This document shows, piece by piece, positions 25,964 to 34,958 of a DNA stretch of 64,000 nucleotides. Below the pieces are notes generated by a model. The model was not told the origin of the DNA, searched no databases, and was given only the letters and a program-made list of their open reading frames with translations. Made by a program: the position numbers and the translations under genes. Location: NCBI RefSeq assembly GCF_026802175.1, contig NZ_CP113797.1, positions 3,883,026 to 3,947,025 on the forward strand. The letters are read 5' to 3'. Source of the stretch: Thermocoleostomius sinensis A174 (GTDB taxonomy: Bacteria > Cyanobacteriota > Cyanobacteriia > Elainellales > Elainellaceae). Position 1 is the stretch's first letter. Each line of letters starts with the position of its first letter.

Positions 25964-27214
25964 ATGTCTACATACTCAACTATGAAACGATCGATTCTCG
26001 ATAAAGTCTTTCAATTTAATTGGGGACGCGATCCGGAGCGCTTGCTGTTGAAATATCGCAAAATGCAATTAAGTAGTTTTGCCTTTTTTCGGGCTACCTG
26101 CCATTTGTTCTATGAAGATTGGGTTGTTAATACACCACCTATTGAGTCGCCACTGGCTTGGATCTGTGGAGATTTACACCTAGAAAACTTTGGCAGTTTC
26201 AAAGGAGATGATCGGCGAGTATATTTTGGTATGAATGATTTTGATGAAGCGGTGCTCGCTCCCTGTGTCTGGGAATTGGGCCGCTTTCTCACCAGTGTCT
26301 TGGTAGCCGCACATCAACTCGCCATTGAGCCAGCCGCTGCCAAACACCTGACACAGGTTTATCTGACGGCCTATACTGAGGCGCTGAAGCAAGAAAAATC
26401 CAGAACTATTCGCTTGGAAACCGCAGAAGGACTAATTAAGCATCTACTTAGAGAACTGGAAGAACGCAAACGTAAACAATTTCTCGATCGCTACACCAAG
26501 CTGAAGAAAGGAAGGCGGCAACTTACCATTAACCCCAAAAAAATGGTGACGGTTTCAGCCGATCGCCAAGCTCAGATTGAAGCTTTTATGGACACATGGG
26601 CCCAAACTCAGAAGAATGCGCCGTTTTTTCGGGTGATTGATGTGGCAGGGCGCTTGGCGGGCACGGCTAGTCTTGGGATGATGCGCTATCTGCTACTTGT
26701 AGAAGGAAAAGGTGCTCCCGATCGCCATTATCTGCTGGATCTCAAACAAGCCCATCCCTCTTGCCTGCACCCCTTAGTTCCTGTTCCTCAGCCCCAATGG
26801 ACCAGTGAAGCCCAGCGCATTGAGACAATTCAAGCCCGAATGCAAGCTGTTCCTCCGGCTCTGCTGCACGGTGTGATTCTAGACCACATTCCCTTTGTAT
26901 TGCGTGAACTGCAACCAACTCAAGATAAACTGAGCCTCAATCGCTGGAACGGTAAGCTGAAACGATTAGAAGTGGTGTTGAAAACCATGGGGCAGATCAC
27001 CGCCTGGACCCAGCTTCGCAGTACTGGCAGAGATGGTTCTGCCACAGCCGATGAATTGATTGAATTTGCTAAACACTCTGATTGGCACAAATTACTGCTC
27101 GACTATGCTGAAGATTATGCTATCCAGGTAGAGGCAGATTATCAGAAATTTCAAGTCGAATTTGCGGAATTCATAACAAATGAATCGTTGAAAAACTGCC
27201 ATACAAATAAATGA
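25964..27214 (+). CDS. DUF2252 family protein (kinase-like fold)
   Basis: A 416-residue cytoplasmic protein. The signatures 'AWICGDLHLENFG' and 'YFGMNDFDEAVLAPCVWELG' are the conserved blocks of DUF2252, which resemble the H-G-D-x-H-x-x-N and D-F-D metal-binding motifs of aminoglycoside-phosphotransferase-like kinases. A phosphotransferase activity is therefore plausible but unproven. The charged segment 'EERKRKQFLDRYTKLKKGRR' is basic. ATG 25964 is the first start after an intergenic region. No substrate clue comes from the neighbours. Confidence 0.85.
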   Translation: MSTYSTMKRSILDKVFQFNWGRDPERLLLKYRKMQLSSFAFFRATCHLFYEDWVVNTPPIESPLAWICGDLHLENFGSFKGDDRRVYFGMNDFDEAVLAPCVWELGRFLTSVLVAAHQLAIEPAAAKHLTQVYLTAYTEALKQEKSRTIRLETAEGLIKHLLRELEERKRKQFLDRYTKLKKGRRQLTINPKKMVTVSADRQAQIEAFMDTWAQTQKNAPFFRVIDVAGRLAGTASLGMMRYLLLVEGKGAPDRHYLLDLKQAHPSCLHPLVPVPQPQWTSEAQRIETIQARMQAVPPALLHGVILDHIPFVLRELQPTQDKLSLNRWNGKLKRLEVVLKTMGQITAWTQLRSTGRDGSATADELIEFAKHSDWHKLLLDYAEDYAIQVEADYQKFQVEFAEFITNESLKNCHTNK

Positions 27215-27381
27215 TTTTAAAATAAAAAAAAGATGTTTTCTGCGCTGCTGTCATGAGGGAAGAGATCGGCTATGATCACGGTCGAAGCGACGTTCGGCAG
27301 CAGAGTGAAAAGGTATCCTATTATTCAATTCCTTGACTTTTCTCCGAACCGCCCCCTGTTTCATATGGTTTGGAGAGGATC

Positions 27382-27654
27382 GTGACTATTTACATTGGCA
27401 ACCTGTCTTTTCAGGCTACTGAAGACGATCTGCGGGAGGTTTTCGCGGAATACGGCAAAGTCAGCCGGGTCAGCTTACCGACAGACCGAGAAACTGGCAG
27501 GAAGCGCGGTTTTGCGTTTGTGGAGATGGAGACTGAAGCTCAGGAAGATCAAGCAATTGCTGAGCTTGACGGTGCTGAGTGGCTCGGTCGAGAAATCCGG
27601 GTTAACAAAGCAAAGCCCCGCGAAGCAAGTAATCGGCGTAATGGTAGCTTCTAA
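27382..27654 (+). CDS. RRM-domain RNA-binding protein (cyanobacterial Rbp type)
   Basis: A 90-residue single RNA-recognition motif protein. RNP2 is 'IYIGNL' (residues 3-8) and RNP1 is 'KRGFAFVEM'. A short basic tail 'KAKPREASNRRNGSF' replaces the glycine-rich tail found in cold-induced Rbps, so it is closer to the tail-less class. Start is GTG 27382 with GGAGAGG just upstream, giving the standard N-terminus 'MTIYIGNLSF'. These proteins bind mRNA and some localise photosystem transcripts near thylakoids. The 165-bp leader could matter for cold control but no cold-box is identifiable. Confidence 0.92.
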   Translation: MTIYIGNLSFQATEDDLREVFAEYGKVSRVSLPTDRETGRKRGFAFVEMETEAQEDQAIAELDGAEWLGREIRVNKAKPREASNRRNGSF

Positions 27655-27826
27655 GCAAATGGGATTTTAGAACTGAACCGGATTGGGTAGACGATCGGAC
27701 CGCGATCGAGGCCCAGGTTGGGCAAAGGGCGCTTCTTGCCGCACGGGTGATTTAGGGGTGGGAACGTCGTCCCCAATTCTGAAGCAAACTTCTAAAATCT
27801 AAAGATGTACGCACTCGGAGCCGCAG

Positions 27827-29344
27827 ATGACTGGGTCACGCCTGCTGACGGTTGTAGTCGGTCTTATCCTATTTTTGGGATTGGTGGTGTGGCTGATCGA
27901 TTCGCTCTATCGGCTCTACATCAGTGTATCCTTCACTTCGCCACTACTAGGAAATCTCCTGCTGGTGGTGTTGCTTGTGTTGCTAGCAGCCCTATTAATA
28001 GGCATTGTCTATTATGCCCTGCTATTTCTCAAACCTCGATCGCGCCGCCCTCCTCCACAGGTTTCAGCCCAACGACCGGATGCGGCTAGGGAATCGCTTG
28101 AGGCTGTGCGGCAGCAGGTCACTCAAATTCAAGATGAGGTGGCTCGTCAAGTTCTGCTAGAACGATCACAGCAGTTAGAAGCTAGCTTTTCACGGCGCGC
28201 TTTTCGTGTGATTGTGTTTGGCATTGGCTCTGCCGGAAAAACATCTATCGTCAATGCTATCTTGGGGCGAATGGTTGGGGCTATAGGCGCACCGATGGGA
28301 ACCACCACCATTGGGCAAACCTACCAATTTCGCTTTAAAGGACTCGATCGCGACATCGAAATCACGGATACACCGGGAATTCTGGAAGCAGGGATCGTGG
28401 GCACCGATCGTGAGCAACAGGCTCGACAACTGGCTGCTGAAGCCGATTTGCTGCTGTTTGTCCTCGATAATGATCTGCGCAAGTCAGAATTTGAAGCCTT
28501 GCGATCGCTCAGCGAGATTGGCAAACGCTTGATTGTCGTCTTCAACAAAACAGATTTGTATCCAGAGTCCGACCTTGATGCTATTCTGCAACGACTATCC
28601 AATCGATTACAGAACTTGGTATCCCCCGAAGACATTGTGGCAATTGCCGCTAATCCTTCGCCTATACCGCTAGAGACGGGCGAATGGGTGCACCCCGATG
28701 CCGATATTGTGCCGCTGCTGCGACGGCTAGTAACGGTGTTGCGAGCAGAAGGCGAGGATTTAATCGCCGATAATTTGTTGCTTCAAGCCCAGCGCTTGGG
28801 GGAAGAAGCCCGTCAACTAATCGACGCCGAACGACTGCGGCAAGCTGAAAAAGTCGTCGATCGGTTTCAGTGGATTGGAGCTGGTGTGGTGTCGGCGATG
28901 CCGTTACCGGGCATTGATCTCCTAGCAGCGGCGGCTGTGAATGCGCAAATGGTAGTGGAGTTGGGACGGGTGTACGGCTGCGAACTAAATTTAGAACGAG
29001 GCAAAGATTTGGCTCTGTCTTTGGCAAAAACTCTCGTCAGTTTAGGCATTGTACGAGGTGCCACCGAATTGTTTTCGATCGCCCTGCAAACAAACGTTGC
29101 CACTTTTCTAATAGGACGAGCCATTCAAGGCGTGACCGCCGCCTACCTGATTCGCATTGCGGGCAAAAGCTTCATTGAATATTTTCGACGGGATCAAGAC
29201 TGGGGCGATGGCGGCATGACGCAGGTGGTGCAAGAACAATTTCGCTTAAATCAGCGCGATGAATTCATCAAAGGCTTTGTGCAGCAGGCGATCGATCGAG
29301 TCGTACAACCTTTATCGGAACGCATACAAGACACTAACCCCTGA
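27827..29344 (+). CDS. Membrane-anchored GTPase with DUF697 domain
   Basis: 505 residues. Two N-terminal membrane helices (about 5-27 and 40-68) lead into a cytoplasmic GTPase of the Era/TrmE type. G1 is 'GIGSAGKTS' (132-140), G3 is 'DTPG' (181-184) and G4 is 'NKTD' (240-243). After about residue 330 comes a DUF697 domain with hydrophobic stretches including 'VVSAMPLPGIDLLAAAAVNA'. The family is common in cyanobacteria and of unknown role. psb29 follows 80 bp downstream on the same strand, and the two may be co-expressed, which would hint at a thylakoid or membrane function. Confidence 0.88.
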   Translation: MTGSRLLTVVVGLILFLGLVVWLIDSLYRLYISVSFTSPLLGNLLLVVLLVLLAALLIGIVYYALLFLKPRSRRPPPQVSAQRPDAARESLEAVRQQVTQIQDEVARQVLLERSQQLEASFSRRAFRVIVFGIGSAGKTSIVNAILGRMVGAIGAPMGTTTIGQTYQFRFKGLDRDIEITDTPGILEAGIVGTDREQQARQLAAEADLLLFVLDNDLRKSEFEALRSLSEIGKRLIVVFNKTDLYPESDLDAILQRLSNRLQNLVSPEDIVAIAANPSPIPLETGEWVHPDADIVPLLRRLVTVLRAEGEDLIADNLLLQAQRLGEEARQLIDAERLRQAEKVVDRFQWIGAGVVSAMPLPGIDLLAAAAVNAQMVVELGRVYGCELNLERGKDLALSLAKTLVSLGIVRGATELFSIALQTNVATFLIGRAIQGVTAAYLIRIAGKSFIEYFRRDQDWGDGGMTQVVQEQFRLNQRDEFIKGFVQQAIDRVVQPLSERIQDTNP

Positions 29345-29424
29345 TCCTGTGATCCTGCATCCATTTCCCCACTCCCCTCCACCTTGTGGGATAATAGGGA
29401 TCACAGTATTTTTAGATTTTTCCA

Positions 29425-30144
29425 GTGAGTAACGTCCGCACTGTTTCAGATACCAAGCGCGCCTTCTATACCATTCATACCCGCCCCATCAATTCTATTT
29501 ACCGACGGGTGGTCGATGAATTGATGGTAGAGATGCACCTGCTGACCGTTAATGCGGACTTTCGCTACGACCCGATTTACGGGCTAGGCGTTGTAACAGC
29601 ATTCGATCGATTCATGCAGGGCTATCGCCCCGAACAGGACAAGCCCTCAATTTTTGTAGCGCTCTGTAAGGCGCTTGAGCAAAATCCTGAGCAGTATCAA
29701 CAGGATGCGGAGGCCCTTCGCAATGAGGCGGTCTCGCTTTCATTAGAGGATTTTTTGGCGCGGGTCAAACAGCTAGACACTGAAGCAGCAAGCGGTTTGT
29801 TCGGGCAGTTCCGATCGATTGCCGAGAATTCTAGCTTTAAGTACAGTCGTTTGTTTGCCATCGGTCTCTATACTTTGTTGGAAACAATGGCTCCCGATGT
29901 GGTAAAGGAAGAGGCAAAACGTAACGAAGCCCTACAAACCGTGGCAGAGAGTCTTCATATTTCGGCTGATAAGCTACAGAAAGACTTGGAACTGTATCGC
30001 GGTAACTTGGAAAAAATGGCACAGGCGCAACAAGTGATGGCCGACATTCTTCAAGCCGATCGCAAGAAAAAAGAAGAACGGGCACGGGCTAAAGATGCAA
30101 TGACAACTCCGTCAACGCAGGAGCCGTCTGAACCTGCTTCGTAA
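29425..30144 (+). CDS. thf1: Photosystem II biogenesis protein Psb29/Thf1
   Basis: A 239-residue protein of the Psb29/THF1 family, which binds and stabilises FtsH protease complexes in the thylakoid membrane and is needed for photosystem II repair. The opening 'TVSDTKRAFYTIHTRPINSI' and 'RYDPIYGLGVVTAFDRFMQG' are family hallmarks. A C-terminal coiled coil ('KMAQAQQVMADILQADRKKK') ends in a disordered tail. The start is GTG 29425. Convergent with the LapA/GGDEF-like gene; a large inverted repeat lies between them. Confidence 0.95.
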   Translation: MSNVRTVSDTKRAFYTIHTRPINSIYRRVVDELMVEMHLLTVNADFRYDPIYGLGVVTAFDRFMQGYRPEQDKPSIFVALCKALEQNPEQYQQDAEALRNEAVSLSLEDFLARVKQLDTEAASGLFGQFRSIAENSSFKYSRLFAIGLYTLLETMAPDVVKEEAKRNEALQTVAESLHISADKLQKDLELYRGNLEKMAQAQQVMADILQADRKKKEERARAKDAMTTPSTQEPSEPAS

Positions 30145-30164
30145 ATAGGCAGTCTGAGTAGGCG

Positions 30165-30237
30165 TGGCGGTAGTCTTCAGCAGCGTTTTGTTAGGCTCTG
30201 AGCCTCTCAAATTCTCTCTGCCATTAGACTACCGCCA
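30165..30237. terminator. Perfect 12-bp inverted repeat enclosing a second hairpin
   Basis: TGGCGGTAGTCT (30165-30176) and AGACTACCGCCA (30226-30237) are exact complements. Between them AGGCTC-T-GAGCCT (30193-30205) can fold by itself. It lies between two convergent gene ends. It could be a bidirectional terminator or a small structured RNA; no U-run is seen in either direction. Confidence 0.5.
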
Positions 30238-30255
30238 TTGCTGTCCGTCAACCCT

Positions 30256-31080
30256 TTACAGCCGCATATCCGATAGATGAAAGCGGTTCTGTCCTCGCCG
30301 TTTAGACTCCTCTAGAGCCGCTTCTGCCTGTTGCAATAAGATTCGACCTTCTACAGTAGAAGCTTGGGCGATCGCCCCTCCAATGTTGACCACAATCGGG
30401 ACAGTTGCCCCGTTGTCTAGTTCAACTGGATGGTCTGCCAGCGTTCGACGTATGGCTTCACCCAGTTCAGACAGCGCCTTGGAAGGCAGACCTGCTGCCG
30501 TCAACACAAAGTGACCGTATCCATTGTGATACAGCCAACTGTCGCTTGGGCTAGTACGGTGTAATTGCCGGGCGATCGCTCTCAGAACGTCTTCCTCACG
30601 TGCAGCATTACTATTCAACAAATCGCCAGGATGAGTATCAATTAACAAGACACTCACCAATCGATCGGGTTTGGGCGTTGTCGCATTCGCGGTGCGCTGT
30701 AAGAGGTGACGAATGCCGTTCAGGGCAAATTCTTCTTTCAGCAATCCAGTTCTTGGTTCGGTCACGGCCAACGCTGCCAGTAACTCGCGGTGTTTTCGCT
30801 GAACCGACTCTATTTCCTGATCTTTCTCCTGAAATTTCCAGCCCATCTCTTCAAGCTCACGACGGCGATGGGAGAGCTTAATATTGCGCTTAATTAAAGA
30901 AGGAACAGAAATTAATAAACCAGCGATTACCCCAGCCGCTAGGGTAATTAACAGCACAAGCGCCAGTGGTTCTTGAGCACTCCAAGTAAAGAAACTAATG
31001 GCAACAGGGGCCGTATTTTGTAGAGCAAACAACACGGCGAGAAGCGCGATCGCCAACGCTAAAATCACAAGGAACGGCAT
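30256..31080 (-). CDS. LapA-domain membrane protein with degenerate GGDEF domain
   Basis: 274 residues. Two N-terminal membrane helices (about 3-22 and 38-62) with 'ALQNTAPVAISFFTWSAQEP' match the LapA/DUF1049 domain. A coiled-coil linker (about 70-100) leads to a domain with the layout of a diguanylate cyclase: 'EPRTGLLKEEFALNGI', then 'SVLLIDTHPGDLLN', 'WLYHNGYGHFVLTAAG' and 'EAALEESKRRGQNRFHL'. The GG(D/E)EF signature is replaced by GYGHF, so cyclase activity is very unlikely. It may be a c-di-GMP or other nucleotide sensor, or only structural. Convergent with psb29; 117 bp before ccmK3 on the opposite strand. Confidence 0.78.
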   Translation of the reverse strand: MPFLVILALAIALLAVLFALQNTAPVAISFFTWSAQEPLALVLLITLAAGVIAGLLISVPSLIKRNIKLSHRRRELEEMGWKFQEKDQEIESVQRKHRELLAALAVTEPRTGLLKEEFALNGIRHLLQRTANATTPKPDRLVSVLLIDTHPGDLLNSNAAREEDVLRAIARQLHRTSPSDSWLYHNGYGHFVLTAAGLPSKALSELGEAIRRTLADHPVELDNGATVPIVVNIGGAIAQASTVEGRILLQQAEAALEESKRRGQNRFHLSDMRL

Positions 31081-31197
31081 AGCGGTATACAGGTGAAATC
31101 TTAATGGCTTTGTTGGCGATCATACTATTCTCGAATCCTTTGCGCCTGTAGCGATAGAATTGCTTATGTACAAATCATGCTAAAGGGAGAAAGGATC

Positions 31198-31512
31198 ATG
31201 CCAGAGGCAGTCGGCGTGATTGAAACGCTGGGATTTCCAGCCGTGCTAGCGGCCGCAGATGCCATGGTAAAGGCAGGACGGGTGACGATTGTATACTACG
31301 ATATTGCTGAAAGTGGTGAACAAGTGGTGGCTATTCGCGGCCCTATCTCCGAGGTGAGACCTGCCATGGATGCAGGAATTGAAGCGGCCGGAACGGCCCC
31401 TCCCAACGGCAAATTAGTCACCTACTATATCGTTCCTAACCCTCCCGAAAACGTGGAATCGGTGTTGCCTATTCACTACACCGAGAAAGTAGAAGAGTTT
31501 CGATGGCGATGA
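31198..31512 (+). CDS. ccmK3: Carboxysome shell protein CcmK3 (BMC domain)
   Basis: A 104-residue single-domain bacterial microcompartment protein. The opening 'MPEAVGVIETLGFPAVLAAA' is standard. The pore-loop region 'YYDIAESGEQVVAIRGPI' departs from the K-I-G-S-G pore of CcmK1/K2 and matches the CcmK3 pattern. 'YYIVPNPPENVESVLPI' at the end also fits CcmK3. ATG 31198 has GGGAGAAAGG upstream; the frame extends to 31177 but not plausibly. CcmK3 is known not to assemble alone and to form mixed hexamers with CcmK4, whose gene follows 224 bp downstream. This is the satellite locus apart from the main ccm operon. Confidence 0.92.
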   Translation: MPEAVGVIETLGFPAVLAAADAMVKAGRVTIVYYDIAESGEQVVAIRGPISEVRPAMDAGIEAAGTAPPNGKLVTYYIVPNPPENVESVLPIHYTEKVEEFRWR

Positions 31513-31736
31513 TGCCAGTTGGCATAAAAGGTGGGATAACTTATGTCAACCCTAGACACTCAAGGAACTCTAAATCTGGTAAAGATGCAAGTGAAATTAT
31601 TTGTTTTTCTTAATTCTAGATTTTGAATTTGTAATTCTTCTACGTCAATGCAACCAATGGTTTGAATAGAACTTGGGCAATGGCTCACGTAGAATATTAG
31701 AATGGCGTTCACCACATACAAAGCGAGGAGATAGCG

Positions 31737-32090
31737 ATGCCTGTTGCGGTTGGAGCACTGGAGACAAAGGGATTTCCTGGGATATTGGCTGCCGCTGATG
31801 CCATGGTTAAAGCGGGTCGCGTGACATTGGTGGGGTATCAGCGCTGCGGAAGTGCTCGTTACTGCGTCATGATTCGGGGTGATGTGTCAGAAGTGAAAAC
31901 CGCGATGGCGGCTGGCGTTGAAGCAGCCGAAAGCTGCTATGGTGGAACGCTGGAGTCCTGGGTAATTATTCCCCGCCCCCATGAAAATGTAGAAGCCGTG
32001 TTGCCGATCGCCTTCAGCGAGAGTGTACAGCGCTTCCGAGACTCAGTGGAAATTCCCCTCATTCCTGGTCAGGGCGGCACAAATCGATAG
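31737..32090 (+). CDS. ccmK4: Carboxysome shell protein CcmK4 (BMC domain)
   Basis: A 117-residue BMC-domain shell hexamer subunit of the beta-carboxysome. 'ALETKGFPGILAAADAMVKA' and 'MIRGDVSEVKTAMAAG' are typical, and 'VIIPRPHENVEAVLPI' identifies it as CcmK4-like. The pore segment reads 'GYQRCGSARYCV', with a cysteine right before the conserved Gly-Ser. The C-terminal extension 'EIPLIPGQGGTNR' is somewhat long. GAGGAG lies upstream of the ATG. Minor shell proteins K3/K4 are thought to tune permeability to HCO3- and other metabolites under changing conditions. Confidence 0.93.
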   Translation: MPVAVGALETKGFPGILAAADAMVKAGRVTLVGYQRCGSARYCVMIRGDVSEVKTAMAAGVEAAESCYGGTLESWVIIPRPHENVEAVLPIAFSESVQRFRDSVEIPLIPGQGGTNR

Positions 32091-32121
32091 GTTTACGGCA
32101 CTTTAGCTTGCATGTAGCCAT

Positions 32122-33924
32122 TCATGAAACGGGCGATCGAAAGGCATCTATTTCAACAACATTCCGGCGCGGCTGGTGGGTTTGCGGCACAGGTTCAAAC
32201 CTTGGTTGCCATTTTTTAGCGATTGGCACTCGCCAACCTGTGCCAAAGGCGCGATCGGTGACCTTTAAGCCAGGTGGTGCTTGTTTCCGCTTAAATTCTG
32301 CCATTGAAACTAACCGAATCACCTTCTCGACAACGCCCCGATCGTGTCCTGATGCCACAATGTCCGCAGGTGCTCTATGCTCTAAGATGAGTTGTTCTAA
32401 GATGTCGTCCAACACCTCATAGGATGGCAATGAGTCTTGATCGACCTGTCCTGGCTTTAACTCGGCACTGGGGGCTTTTATCAGAATGTTTGGTGGAATA
32501 ATTTCAGCCGATGAGGAACGGGGGATGAAGGAGACCGGCAAGCCGCTGATGTTGACTTCTTTCAGGCTGGCATTCAACCAATGGCAAATCGAGTACACGC
32601 GCGTTTTGGGAACATCGGCGATCGCCGCCAGTCCACCATTCATGTCCCCATACAAGGTACAGTAGCCCACTGCCATTTCTGACTTATTACCCGTCGAAAT
32701 CAACAAGTGCCCAAATTTGTTGGAAATTGCCATGAGTAAACTGCCGCGAATTCGCGACTGAATGTTTTCTTCGGCAACCCCAAAGTCTGTACCGGCAAAT
32801 AGAGGAGACAAGGTTTGATCATAGGCTTGCATCAATGAACCAATCGGCAAAAGCTCTGTTTTGATGCCCACATTATGAGCCAACGCTTGTGCGTCTTTGA
32901 TTGAGTGAGCGGAACTGTAGGGTGACGGCATCAACACTCCTAACACATTCTCAGCCCCAACGGCTGTTGCGGCAATGGCGGCTACCAACGCCGAATCGAT
33001 GCCTCCGCTCAGACCCAGCACCACCTTTGAAAATCCGCACTTGCGCACATAATCCTGCACTCCCAGCACTAGCGCTGCCCACATTTCTGCATCCTCACTG
33101 TCTGGTTGTGGGGCGATCGCTGCTTCATTCACCACCAAATCTTGCATGGCTGAATCAAACTCTGCCATAACTAAATCTGGTGCAAACGCTAGCCCTCGAC
33201 AAACCTTATGACCGTGGCGATTAAAGCCAATGCTGTTGCCATCAAAAATCAAATCATCATTGCCGCCAATCTGATTTACATACAAAATCGGCTGTTGATA
33301 GGTCTGGGTAGCACGTTGCAGCATGGACTCTCGCAATTGCTGCTTACCCACACTGTAGGGAGAAGCCGATAAATTTACGATCAAATCTACTCCGGCTGCT
33401 ACTAGTTCCGCGATCGGATCAATGGCGTAGTTACGCTTGCCCCAAAAGTTTTCATCGTTCCACAAATCTTCGCAAATCGTCACACCAATGCGAATACCGT
33501 TCAGAACGATCACATTGGAATCTAGTCCCGGTTCAAAGTAGCGATCTTCATCAAAAACATCGTAGGTTGGCAACAAGCGCTTGTGAAACACCTGCTGCAC
33601 CTGTCCGGCTAACAGCAGCGCCGTGCTGTTAAATAAGGGTTTGCCGCCCTGAGCCGCACTGGGATTTGGAACTACCGTTCCAACCAATACCGCCAAGTCA
33701 GACGGTAAATTTTGCGCCAGTTGCTCTAACGTGTCGGCCATTGCTTGAACAAATGCAGGCTGCATCAGTAGATCACGCGGAGGATAGCCACAGAGAGAAA
33801 GCTCGGGTGTCAGGAGCAGATCAGCACCTTGCAAAATGGCTTGTTGTGCTGCTTCCAAAATTTGTCGGGCATTACCCGCTAAGTCACCGATTGTCGGGTT
33901 GAGTTGAGCGATGGCAATTTTCAT
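32122..33924 (-). CDS. nadE: Glutamine-dependent NAD+ synthetase
   Basis: Amidates nicotinic acid adenine dinucleotide to NAD+ using glutamine. The 600 residues hold an N-terminal nitrilase-type glutaminase domain with the triad E41 ('LLLTPELSLCGYPPRDLL'), K115 ('VFHKRLLPTYDVFDE') and C151 ('GVTICEDLWN'). The C-terminal synthetase domain has the ATP-pyrophosphatase loop 'VVLGLSGGIDSALVAAI' and 'LLISTGNKSEMAVGYCTLYG'. This fused, glutamine-dependent form is usual in cyanobacteria. Convergent with ccmK4 (31 bp between stops). Stand-alone gene. Confidence 0.96.
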   Translation of the reverse strand: MKIAIAQLNPTIGDLAGNARQILEAAQQAILQGADLLLTPELSLCGYPPRDLLMQPAFVQAMADTLEQLAQNLPSDLAVLVGTVVPNPSAAQGGKPLFNSTALLLAGQVQQVFHKRLLPTYDVFDEDRYFEPGLDSNVIVLNGIRIGVTICEDLWNDENFWGKRNYAIDPIAELVAAGVDLIVNLSASPYSVGKQQLRESMLQRATQTYQQPILYVNQIGGNDDLIFDGNSIGFNRHGHKVCRGLAFAPDLVMAEFDSAMQDLVVNEAAIAPQPDSEDAEMWAALVLGVQDYVRKCGFSKVVLGLSGGIDSALVAAIAATAVGAENVLGVLMPSPYSSAHSIKDAQALAHNVGIKTELLPIGSLMQAYDQTLSPLFAGTDFGVAEENIQSRIRGSLLMAISNKFGHLLISTGNKSEMAVGYCTLYGDMNGGLAAIADVPKTRVYSICHWLNASLKEVNISGLPVSFIPRSSSAEIIPPNILIKAPSAELKPGQVDQDSLPSYEVLDDILEQLILEHRAPADIVASGHDRGVVEKVIRLVSMAEFKRKQAPPGLKVTDRAFGTGWRVPIAKKWQPRFEPVPQTHQPRRNVVEIDAFRSPVS

Positions 33925-34318
33925 AGGAGTTGGGGATTAGAGGTGGGATTCTGCCGCCTGTTGAAAGGAATTTGTTTAAGTGCTTGAGATATTTGAGTGA
34001 TGATAGTCAATTTTTTCATGGGAAGCCGTATAGAAAGGCTCGAACTACTTCCATTAAAGCGTTGCAGAACAAAAGCCCTTCTCAATTTTCTGTGTGGTGG
34101 TTAGGCAGGGAAAAGTCACTGCAATGCTGGATCAATCTTGCTGCAACATATGACCGCAACACAGATTGACCCCGAAAGTTCATTGAACCCTGCCTTGTAG
34201 GGATGTAGAGTTAGTTCTGACTCCGGTTCCTGTTGAGAAGTCTGGGGTTAGGGGATGAGAGCAGTTCCGGATGTAAGATCAAGATTGCCAGGCTAATAAC
34301 AATCGAAGATAGCTAGCG
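33925..34318. other. Gene-free stretch upstream of nadE
   Basis: 394 bp with no credible ORF, tRNA or clear hairpin. 'GGAGTTGGGGATTAGAGGTGGG' type G-rich sequence lies next to the nadE start (33927-33949), similar to short G-rich runs next to other minus-strand starts at 23676 and 54107. Nothing else recognised. Confidence 0.5.
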
Positions 34319-34777
34319 CTAAACCTTCTTGGGATGATGATAGCGAACTTTAACGACTTCGCTAGGCTGTAACTGGGTGGTATAGGTGGGCAACACTAAC
34401 CAATCCTCTAGAACGCTAATTTGATAACGGAGATTGGCTTCGCTATGTTGCAGGTCTTGTCGCCAAGTTTGTGGCTGAGTGATCTGAATTAACCAACGGC
34501 AGATAATCAAACTCATCCACATCAAACCCAGCAAAATGCTAAGCACCCGACAACCGAATCCTGCCATCGAACTCACTTGCAACGGGTGGGTTACGAGAGG
34601 CTGGGCAGAGGTAGCAGTCAGAAATAGCAGCAGCGCGATCGCGATCGCAATTCCCGGATGTCGTAGGGAAGTTATGAGGAAAAACAGGCAAATTCGCAAC
34701 CCCGCCAAACGGATACTGTCTTTAAGTCGTTGAGTAAAAGGAATTTGATAGAAGTAGAAAGGGAGAGGAGGTTTCAT
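34319..34777 (-). CDS. Hypothetical membrane protein
   Basis: 152 residues with two clear hydrophobic helices (about 24-57 and 70-96) and a soluble C-terminal half of about 55 residues ending 'EVVKVRYHHPKKV'. There is no recognisable domain. The start ATG (34775-34777) has GGGAGAGGAGG directly upstream, a strong ribosome binding site, which supports translation. It lies downstream of the DUF502 gene on the same strand, about 180 bp apart. Confidence 0.6.
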   Translation of the reverse strand: MKPPLPFYFYQIPFTQRLKDSIRLAGLRICLFFLITSLRHPGIAIAIALLLFLTATSAQPLVTHPLQVSSMAGFGCRVLSILLGLMWMSLIICRWLIQITQPQTWRQDLQHSEANLRYQISVLEDWLVLPTYTTQLQPSEVVKVRYHHPKKV

Positions 34778-34958
34778 CCGCGTTCTAGAGAAGCTGACAT
34801 CCCGATCGGGGATTGACCATGCTACCTGACCAATTCCCTAAATCGATTTTTTCATCTTATCTGCCCAATGGCAGAGAAAGTATTACAGCTTTTGAACAAG
34901 TCTTCGCTCAACCGTTGCATCAAAACAGCCTCTCTCGCTTGAGTTCTACCCGCCGTTG

